A stretch of 32,171 bases of DNA from Candidatus Omnitrophota bacterium (lineage in GTDB: Bacteria; Omnitrophota; Gorgyraeia; Duberdicusellales; 4484-171): NCBI GenBank assembly GCA_023228195.1, contig JALOBR010000005.1, forward strand, positions 1 to 32,171. The letters are read 5' to 3'. A program made the position numbers and the translations under genes. Of the stretch, positions 15,355 to 21,119 are shown one piece after another; position 1 is the stretch's first letter; every line of letters begins with the position of its first letter. The notes beneath the pieces are model-generated. The model worked only from the letters and a program-made list of their open reading frames with translations. It made no database searches and was not told the origin of the DNA.

Positions 15355-16338
15355 GACTCTAAACTGTTTTAATTTATTTTCATCTAAAGCAGCAGCAGAA
15401 ACCGTTTCGCTATTTACCTCAGGAAAAATCCTGATTATGATTTTCGTTGCTTCTTTATTTTGAGAAGTATACCCGGCAATTATCCGACAGGAGGCAGTTT
15501 TCGTATCGCAATCAACGACTCCTTTGCCAAGGCCGGTGGGCCCGGGTAATTCCAGCGGCTCAAAGATGATATCCCTGTTTAAGGCTAATTTTAAAATTTC
15601 GTTATTTTCGTTTTCATTTCTTCCGACAATCAATTTAAAAGATCTGCTTAGCCTGAAATGCCTTCCGGTTTTAAGCAATTCTAAATTCTCCGGCGTGCAT
15701 TCGTCGTGCTTTAGGAGATCCTCAACTCTTGTGCAAAAAGATGAAATTGTAAGCAGACACCCGCCTGCAGGCCAGGCGAAATTTTTTATACCCAGGCTAT
15801 CAGCAAGCTTAAATTGCGGTTTTCTCGAACGGCCGTTAAAATCAAAAAGGGCCTCGCGATTTACCCACTTTTCTTTTTCCGGCAAGGTAGGCTCCAGTAA
15901 TTTTGCCGACAAAGGCCTTAAAAGCAGGCTTTCCAAACCACAGTTTTTTTCAATAAGCCTTAACGTCTCTCTATGCTGTGATTTCGGCCTTTGCGCTAAA
16001 ACCTCGCCGGTTACAACGAATGAAGCGCTTAATTCGTCCATTAACCTGGCCGCATGCTTTAGCATTAAAATTTTACAGTCAATGCACGGATTTAAATTCT
16101 TTCCATAACCGAATCGGGGGTTTTTTAAAATCTCCGTAAAATCATCGTAAAGATAAATAATTTTTAACTGCGCGCCGAGGCCTGCGACTTTTTGGCGCAA
16201 GGCGTCTTCTTTATCTTTATCAAAGTTAGAAAGCGGCGTTACGAAATGCAAGGCAATCACCTCTATACCCTGATTTACGATAAGCTTTATAGCCAATAAG
16301 CTATCCAGACCACCTGAAAAAAGTGCTAATGCCTTCAT
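15352..16338 (-). CDS. PP-loop ATPase, tRNA thiolation (MnmA/ThiI-like) family
   Basis: A 328-residue protein with an N-terminal PP-loop motif SGGLDS (residues 8-13) and a CIDC pair (C85, C88). A conserved AGGCLLT segment (C194) follows. The layout matches adenylating sulfurtransferases that thiolate tRNA uridines: the PP-loop activates the base with ATP and cysteines carry the sulfur. The second half resembles the NFACT-R/DUF814-type domain found fused to such enzymes in deep-branching bacteria. The exact uridine position is unclear; it is not a full-length MnmA. The stop codon is overlapped by repeat copy I. No Shine-Dalgarno is visible at the ATG. Confidence 0.8.
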   Translation of the reverse strand: MKALALFSGGLDSLLAIKLIVNQGIEVIALHFVTPLSNFDKDKEDALRQKVAGLGAQLKIIYLYDDFTEILKNPRFGYGKNLNPCIDCKILMLKHAARLMDELSASFVVTGEVLAQRPKSQHRETLRLIEKNCGLESLLLRPLSAKLLEPTLPEKEKWVNREALFDFNGRSRKPQFKLADSLGIKNFAWPAGGCLLTISSFCTRVEDLLKHDECTPENLELLKTGRHFRLSRSFKLIVGRNENENNEILKLALNRDIIFEPLELPGPTGLGKGVVDCDTKTASCRIIAGYTSQNKEATKIIIRIFPEVNSETVSAAALDENKLKQFRV

Positions 16339-16375
16339 GTTTTTAACAGAATAATTTTATTGCTCTCCGGCAGGA

Positions 16376-16537
16376 TTAATCTTTATTTTTGGTAAGGTTT
16401 ATCAGCTCTTCCAATTGCTTAGAAATCTTTTTTAGCAATTCTATTTGTTCTTTTTGGAAATATTCTTGTTTTTCCTGCATATGTTTTGCCTCATTGGCTA
16501 ATTTTGCCATATCTCCGAGCTTGCTAAGATCAAACAT
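16376..16537 (-). CDS. 53-residue helical protein of unknown function
   Basis: Not recognised with confidence. The peptide starts MFDLSKLGDMAKLANEAKHM and continues as one long charged helix with heptad-like Leu/Ile spacing to a Lys-rich end, so a coiled coil is likely. The first 20 residues recall the N-terminal helix of YbaB/EbfC nucleoid-associated proteins, but the rest of that fold is missing. AAGGAGG six bases before the ATG at 16537 fixes the start; a longer frame to 16558 would begin inside the repeat. It directly follows repeat copy C, as another small gene (16760-16978) follows copy D. Confidence 0.7.
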   Translation of the reverse strand: MFDLSKLGDMAKLANEAKHMQEKQEYFQKEQIELLKKISKQLEELINLTKNKD

Positions 16538-16547
16538 GTTTTCCTCC

Positions 16548-16720
16548 TTAATGAGCACATCATTTTTCCAAGCAATGAGACTTAGCCGAAACTACTGTTA
16601 AGGCTGTAGTCGAATTGTGCAGGAAAAATGATAATGCGAATTAACCCCACCGTAGTCATGGTAAATTTACTGACCGCAGAGCGGGCGAGGAAATTCACCA
16701 TGCATCTAACGAAGGCGGGG
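16548..16720 (-). repeat. Structured hairpin element, copy C (5' type) with nested second hairpin module
   Basis: Minus strand: outer stem CCCCGCC/GGTGGGG, an inner stem (ATGGTGAATTT with AAATTTACCAT) and TTAATTCGCATTA. The arm TCATTTTTCC/GGAAAAATGA follows, then TGTGCTCATTAAGGAGG. Inside the arm tip sits a complete smaller module (16573-16617): AATTCGACTACAGCC, a loop, then GGCTAAGTCTCATT. The outer copy runs into the Shine-Dalgarno of the 53-residue gene. Confidence 0.85.
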
Positions 16721-16759
16721 CAGATTTAAAACCGGGTATTTGCGTAAGAATCTTTTCTG

Positions 16760-16978
16760 TTATTTATAGATAACATCAATATTCTTTTCTTTGAGAAAAT
16801 CGAACAATCTGTTCATCTCTTTATCTTTACCTTCAAAACTGACAATTGCCCATCCCATTTCGGTTGAGAAAGAGGCTTCAATTATTCTTACTGTTATATC
16901 GAAATTTCTTATGATGTAGCAGAAAAAAGGTTCATCCTTGTATTCTATCGGGATATTAAGTTCCACTTCTTTAATCAT
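16760..16978 (-). CDS. Small NIL-domain protein
   Basis: A 72-residue ferredoxin-fold protein resembling the NIL domain, which is otherwise found at the C-terminus of methionine ABC-transporter ATPases and in some ferredoxins. Supporting features are the pattern of an opening strand (VELNIPIEYKDEPF), a helix, the central AIVSFEGKDKEMNRLFDFLKEKNIDV and a compact length. Here it stands alone, so it may act as a small sensor of methionine or another ligand; that is inference. The ATG at 16978 was chosen because AGGAGG lies just before it and overlaps an in-frame GTG. It follows repeat copy D. Confidence 0.7.
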   Translation of the reverse strand: MIKEVELNIPIEYKDEPFFCYIIRNFDITVRIIEASFSTEMGWAIVSFEGKDKEMNRLFDFLKEKNIDVIYK

Positions 16979-16987
16979 GGCCACCTC

Positions 16988-17120
16988 CTAATGAGCGTAT
17001 CATTTTTTCAAACTGCTCGCTTTGGCGAGCGCGAGGAAAAAATGACAGCGCGAATTAATCCCGCCGGAGTCAGTAAAAATTTCTGCGGGAAATTTTCACT
17101 GTATTCAGCGAAGGCAGGAT
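16988..17120 (-). repeat. Structured hairpin element, copy D (5' type)
   Basis: Minus strand: outer stem TCCTGCC/GGCGGGA, an inner 12-base stem (CAGTGAAAATTT with AAATTTTTACTG) with loop CCCGCAG, then TTAATTCGCGCTG. The arm TCATTTTTTC/GAAAAAATGA has a G/C tip (GCTCGC/GCGAGC) and is followed by TACGCTCATTAGGAGG. It merges with the Shine-Dalgarno of the NIL-domain gene. Confidence 0.85.
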
Positions 17121-17156
17121 AACCTTAGAAACAAAATCCACATCCAAAACCTCGCC

Positions 17157-18440
17157 TCATATTACCACATTTTCAAATTTTTTGAATTTTTCTTTCGGCA
17201 GGTTGAAATAACCTATTTTAAGGCGGGGAAATTCTTTATTTAAAACGCTTACAAGAAATCTTATGCCTTTTGGGGAAAAGTCCTTGCATCCCAGGGTTTC
17301 AAAATAAAAATCAGGGTCTATGTTTAAATTGCGCATCTGCAGCATATCTACGCCTGTATTTTTTACAAACGTAAGTAAAGCCCTAATCTGCTCTTTCGAA
17401 TCAGAAAATCCCGGAAAAACAAATAGATTTACCGAAACAAACTTATTATGTTTTTTCGCTATCTCAATTGACCTGATAACATCTCTAAACTTATAGCTGC
17501 TTGGGCGAAAATAGAGATTATAAAGTTTTTCCTGCGGGCTGTTTAAGCTTACACGGAAAGAATCGATGCCCGCCCGACAAAGCAGGTCAATTTTACCCGG
17601 GAGACTTGCGTTTGTATTCATGTTTATTGTACCTGAGGAAAGTTTTTGCCTGACCTTAGCTATAGCTTCTGCTATTAAATCTGCTTCGAGCAAAGGCTCA
17701 CCCTCGCAACCCTGGCCGAAGCTAACCACCGCTTCGCGCGCGTAAGCTAAATGCCTGCGCATTACTTCATAGATTTCAGAAACGCTTGGCCTAAAATTTA
17801 TCCTGCTGTGAGACGCCTCGCAATCAGACTCCTGGTAAGAAAGGCAGCCTACGCAGCGGGCGTTACAGGAACGCGAAGTTGGTACCGGCGCCTCCCACCT
17901 CTTTAAAAAAAAGTTTTTTGCGGCAAGGCAATTATAGTTCAAAGCGCAGTTTGCAAGGTGCTTAAAGAGCCTGTTTTGCGGCAAATCATTTAAAAATATT
18001 TTGACTTGTTTTTTTATCAAGCTGTTTTTATAAAAACACGGGCTTTGCCTTATCCTCCTGTCTATCCTTTTAGCTGTAACATATACATCTTTGCCAAACA
18101 TTCCGCAGGCAGTATACGCCCAGAGAGGCAATTTACATTTATCAATTTTTACAACCGCCGGGTTATAAAACCTAAGATACGCCGGAATTATAAACGATGC
18201 TACCGCGTATACAGGCCTTGCTTTAAATTTGAAAAACGGAACAAACTGGCCCGTTTCCTCGTTAAAACCTACCGGCGCGCGCCCTGGAAGATAAAACAAA
18301 GTGCTTCCCGGGGGAAGTTTTATCAAATCAGCGCTTTCCGGCGCCTTAAAACGGTTAAGGCTTGAAACAGCCATTTTTAAAAAAGGATGCTTATGGATTT
18401 TGCCTTTTTGGTCTGAAAAAAGAAGGTGTGGAAGGTTCAT
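17157..18440 (-). CDS. Radical SAM protein of unknown reaction
   Basis: A 427-residue enzyme with the radical SAM cluster motif C192-x3-C196-x2-C199 (SCNARCVGC), unusually far from the N-terminus because a 190-residue domain of unknown role precedes it. GQGCEGEPLL plays the part of the GGE motif, and NMNTNAS, FRVSLNSPQ and SVNLFVFPGFSD follow as in the TIM-barrel half. The N-terminal part has several cysteines (C102, C112, C135, C165, C171) that might hold another cluster. The substrate cannot be told; no peptide or cofactor cluster lies nearby. No clear Shine-Dalgarno. Confidence 0.85.
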   Translation of the reverse strand: MNLPHLLFSDQKGKIHKHPFLKMAVSSLNRFKAPESADLIKLPPGSTLFYLPGRAPVGFNEETGQFVPFFKFKARPVYAVASFIIPAYLRFYNPAVVKIDKCKLPLWAYTACGMFGKDVYVTAKRIDRRIRQSPCFYKNSLIKKQVKIFLNDLPQNRLFKHLANCALNYNCLAAKNFFLKRWEAPVPTSRSCNARCVGCLSYQESDCEASHSRINFRPSVSEIYEVMRRHLAYAREAVVSFGQGCEGEPLLEADLIAEAIAKVRQKLSSGTINMNTNASLPGKIDLLCRAGIDSFRVSLNSPQEKLYNLYFRPSSYKFRDVIRSIEIAKKHNKFVSVNLFVFPGFSDSKEQIRALLTFVKNTGVDMLQMRNLNIDPDFYFETLGCKDFSPKGIRFLVSVLNKEFPRLKIGYFNLPKEKFKKFENVVI

Positions 18441-18478
18441 TACTTAAGCTTTATAAATACCGAATACGACCGTAATTA

Positions 18479-18931
18479 TTATTTATTTGTTTTATTTATC
18501 TTAAATTTATTATTTTTAACACCTGCGGGCTCAACCGGCTTAGTTGTTTTTTCGACATAAGCTCTCAACCTTAAAGTAATAACGCGGTTTTCTTTTCCTA
18601 AAAGTTTTATTTCCTGAACTGTCAGGCCCTTATAGTCTGACGGGTTAAATTCTACATTTATAAGAGAACTATCCTTTTTCTTTGTTACGCTTACCTCGGT
18701 GCAGTCGCATAAACTTACAGCGTTGGTAATTTCTTCTTTAATTTCATAAGTTTTTTTAAATATTTTATCTGAGGAGATTATTCCTACGTTATATTCCAGG
18801 ATTCTTTCTTTATCCTGCGCATAAGCAATAGGAGAGTAGAAAGTAGAGAGTAAAAAGTAAAAAGAAAGAATTATCGCCATTATGCTAAGTAAAGATTTTA
18901 GAGTTTTTAAAAATTCCGGTTTTATCTTCAT
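18479..18931 (-). CDS. Exported DUF1573-like protein
   Basis: A 150-residue protein with a signal peptide ending near AYAQ (residue 39). The mature region resembles DUF1573 domains: LCDCTEVSV (C75, C77) then INVEFNPSDYKGLTVQEIKLLG and RLRAYVE, a short immunoglobulin-like fold with a CxC pair. It lies 64 bases after the thioredoxin-CcdA gene and is probably co-transcribed, so the cysteines may be substrates or partners of that redox system. The ATG at 18931 follows GGGAG. Part of the signal peptide is encoded by a repeat-like tract (see findings). Confidence 0.65.
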   Translation of the reverse strand: MKIKPEFLKTLKSLLSIMAIILSFYFLLSTFYSPIAYAQDKERILEYNVGIISSDKIFKKTYEIKEEITNAVSLCDCTEVSVTKKKDSSLINVEFNPSDYKGLTVQEIKLLGKENRVITLRLRAYVEKTTKPVEPAGVKNNKFKINKTNK

Positions 18932-18952
18932 CTCTCTACTCCCTACTTTTGA

Positions 18953-18993
18953 CATCTGTGATCATCCGTTTTCAAATCTGCGATTATCTGTGT
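18953..18993. repeat. Word-like repeat (CTGTGAT / CTGCGAT type), second tract
   Basis: ATCTGTGATCATCC and ATCTGCGATTATCTGTG occupy the short spacer between the thioredoxin-CcdA and DUF1573-like genes and match the phrase repeated at 5925-6062. Confidence 0.6.
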
Positions 18994-18995
18994 TT

Positions 18996-20198
18996 CTAGC
19001 TTATCCATAAAATCACAAGCCCTAACAGAAAAAATAATAGAAACATCAAAATTTTTATCCGGGCTATATTCTCTTTTAAAAAATTATTGAATTTTTGAGA
19101 ACCAAGCCCAAAAAGAGAAAGCACAAAAACAACTACAAGCGGCAATATGAACATCAGGTTATAGACAATAAGATAGCTGAAGGCCTTAAGGCGTAACTCA
19201 GTATTTTTTAAAATAAGTACTATCGTAGGTAAATATACCTGTCCGGTACAGGCACCTTCAAGCAAAGACACAAGAAATCCCACTACGAAAGCGCTGGTGC
19301 AGAGGCTAAGCATGCCCTCCTCTTGCTTTTTACGTAAATGGGAACCTATTACTTCATTGATACGTTTTTTTAAAAACTGCGGTAATTGCAATACCATGCC
19401 ATTAGTTTGTCCGGTTTTTTTGAATTTAAAAAAATCATAAAGAGCCAGGCCGGAAAGAACAAAACAGAACGCCGCAATAAAATAATAAAACATTTTTATG
19501 ACGTTGTAGAAACTCGACATTGAATAAAGAAAATTGAAAAACCCAAGACCTATAAGAAGGTAGGTTAGAAATACCGCGAGACAATATGAGGTGCCGACAT
19601 AGACTATTTCTCTTTTTCTGTAACCGTAGACAGCAAGAAATGACACAAAGAAAACAATTACCGCAAAAGCGCAAGGATTCACCCCGTCGATAAGCCCGCT
19701 TGCAATAACCGTAAATATAGAAATCTTCTTAAATACCTGCAGAAGCTCTACCTTGAGAAACCCTAAGGGGGATTTCTTAGTTTTTAACGCAAGTTCTATT
19801 GAATTAACCAACCGGGCCTTTATCTCGTCTTTTCCGACCAATAAACTGTCTCCAATCAAAATAGAAGGCACATGACCGTCAAGACCCCTTAACCTGGCGC
19901 TTAAAGTTATAAGCTTAATAAGGCTGGCTGAATTATTTGAGGTATCCGCTTCCTCCCAGATTACATCGTTTTTATATTTTTCTTTTATTGAAGGTAAAAA
20001 TTCATTTTCAAGTTCCAGACAAACTTTACAATGAGAAGAATAAAAGAAACTCACCTGCAGTTTGCCTTCTTCTTTGGGGGAAGCCGAAACCGGCTGGCTC
20101 ACGCTATTGCCGGCTGTATTCGCGGAAGGCTTTGCTGAATCTGGATAAACACAAAAAGGCACAATTGTTAAAGTTAAAATCAATAATATGCGCTTCAT
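18996..20198 (-). CDS. Thioredoxin-like domain fused to CcdA/DsbD-type membrane reductase
   Basis: A 400-residue protein. A signal peptide (about 1-18) and a linker lead to a thioredoxin-like domain with a CxxC site (C57, C60; SSHCKVCLE) around residues 46-140. A CcdA/DsbD membrane domain follows, with about six helices and the two transmembrane cysteines C176 (GLIDGVNPCAFAV) and C317 (LLEGACTGQVYLP). The family carries reducing power across the membrane to periplasmic disulfides. Having the thioredoxin at the N-terminus is the reverse of DsbD's C-terminal thioredoxin. Likely partner: the DUF1573-like protein downstream. The start has no Shine-Dalgarno and follows an extended -10 promoter by nine bases. 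Confidence 0.9.
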   Translation of the reverse strand: MKRILLILTLTIVPFCVYPDSAKPSANTAGNSVSQPVSASPKEEGKLQVSFFYSSHCKVCLELENEFLPSIKEKYKNDVIWEEADTSNNSASLIKLITLSARLRGLDGHVPSILIGDSLLVGKDEIKARLVNSIELALKTKKSPLGFLKVELLQVFKKISIFTVIASGLIDGVNPCAFAVIVFFVSFLAVYGYRKREIVYVGTSYCLAVFLTYLLIGLGFFNFLYSMSSFYNVIKMFYYFIAAFCFVLSGLALYDFFKFKKTGQTNGMVLQLPQFLKKRINEVIGSHLRKKQEEGMLSLCTSAFVVGFLVSLLEGACTGQVYLPTIVLILKNTELRLKAFSYLIVYNLMFILPLVVVFVLSLFGLGSQKFNNFLKENIARIKILMFLLFFLLGLVILWIS

Positions 20199-20207
20199 AA
20201 TGAATAG

Positions 20208-20216
20208 ATTATACCA
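20208..20216 (-). promoter_or_regulatory. Extended -10 promoter, probably near-leaderless
   Basis: TGGTATAAT on the minus strand ends nine bases before the ATG of the thioredoxin-CcdA gene. A transcript starting about seven bases downstream would have almost no leader, in keeping with the lack of a Shine-Dalgarno. No good -35 box is seen. The same TGGTATAAT occurs upstream of rlmN. Confidence 0.5.
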
Positions 20217-20285
20217 AGCATATTACAAAAATCTATAAGTAAATTTATAATGAAAAATGCGTAATTTATTGTAGAATATATTGTT

Positions 20286-21119
20286 ATGAAAATCTATCTT
20301 GCCAAACATTGCGGTTTTTGTTTCGGGGTAAAAAGAGCCATTAAGATAGCCCGGGAAACAGCTGCTAAATATGAAAATGTGTACATAAAGGGCGACCTGG
20401 TGCACAATGAAGATGTGTGCAAAAGCATAGAAGAGTCAGGCATAAAAAGAACGGATTCCCTGGAAAGCCTGCCAAAAGGCTCTAATGTGATTATAAAAGC
20501 CCACGGTGAGCCTCTTAAAACCTATAAATGCCTTAAGCTTATGGGCTTAAACATAGTTGATGCAACGTGCCCAATGGTAAAAGACATACACAAAAAGGCT
20601 CAGGAGCTTGAGGAAAAAGGATATCAGGTTGTCATAATCGGCGACAGGAATCACGAAGAAACAAAAGGCATACTCGGCAACATAGCAAGTGGCGCCATCA
20701 TAGAAAATAAGGATGAAGTCTTGAAATTTAAAGACGGGCTTAAAGATAAAATAGGCGTATTGTGCCAATCAACTCAGACACTCGAAAACGTAACAGCTAC
20801 GATGCATGAACTATCAAAACAGACGGAAGAGCTTCTTTTTATAAATACGATATGCAATCCCACGCGACTTCGCCAGAAAGAGATAGAAAAATTATCTTCC
20901 AAATGCGATGCGGTATTGATTGTCGGCTCAAAAAAAAGCGCAAACACAAAAAGGCTGTATGAGGCGGCAAAGAAAATAAATAAAAGTTCTTTTTGGATAA
21001 TGTCAGAAAAAATAAATAAAAATCATTTTAGAAAGTTTAAATCAGTAGGCATAATAGGCGGCGCATCCACACCGGTTGAAGTTTTACAAAAAATAGCAGG
21101 GGGATTAAATGATTTATAA
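20286..21119 (+). CDS. ispH: 4-hydroxy-3-methylbut-2-enyl diphosphate reductase
   Basis: A 277-residue IspH (LytB). The three cluster cysteines are C12 (HCGFCFGVKRA), C95 (DATCPMV) and C190 (NTICNPTRLRQKE). Substrate-binding residues H40 (LVHNEDV), H73 (KAHGEP) and the glutamate of HEETKG are present. It makes IPP and DMAPP in the last step of the methylerythritol phosphate pathway. There is no Shine-Dalgarno; a possible -10 (TAGAAT at 20272) lies nine bases before the ATG, so the transcript may be near-leaderless. The last 11 bases overlap the start of the GH94-type gene. Confidence 0.97.
   Translation: MKIYLAKHCGFCFGVKRAIKIARETAAKYENVYIKGDLVHNEDVCKSIEESGIKRTDSLESLPKGSNVIIKAHGEPLKTYKCLKLMGLNIVDATCPMVKDIHKKAQELEEKGYQVVIIGDRNHEETKGILGNIASGAIIENKDEVLKFKDGLKDKIGVLCQSTQTLENVTATMHELSKQTEELLFINTICNPTRLRQKEIEKLSSKCDAVLIVGSKKSANTKRLYEAAKKINKSSFWIMSEKINKNHFRKFKSVGIIGGASTPVEVLQKIAGGLNDL

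Noticed and set aside
16548..16720. Copy C as an integron attC site (GTTAGATGC present)
   Set aside because: The motif resembles an attC core, but the paired R'/R'' boxes with AAC and GTT are not found in the other copies, and no integrase is in the window.
4231..17120. Hairpin elements as T-box or a known riboswitch class
   Set aside because: GGTGGGGTTAATTCG looks faintly like a T-box, but the stem I/specifier region and the true T-box sequence are missing. I could not match other classes (glycine, THF, c-di-GMP, cobalamin, SAM). Copies also occur in reverse orientation at gene 3' ends.
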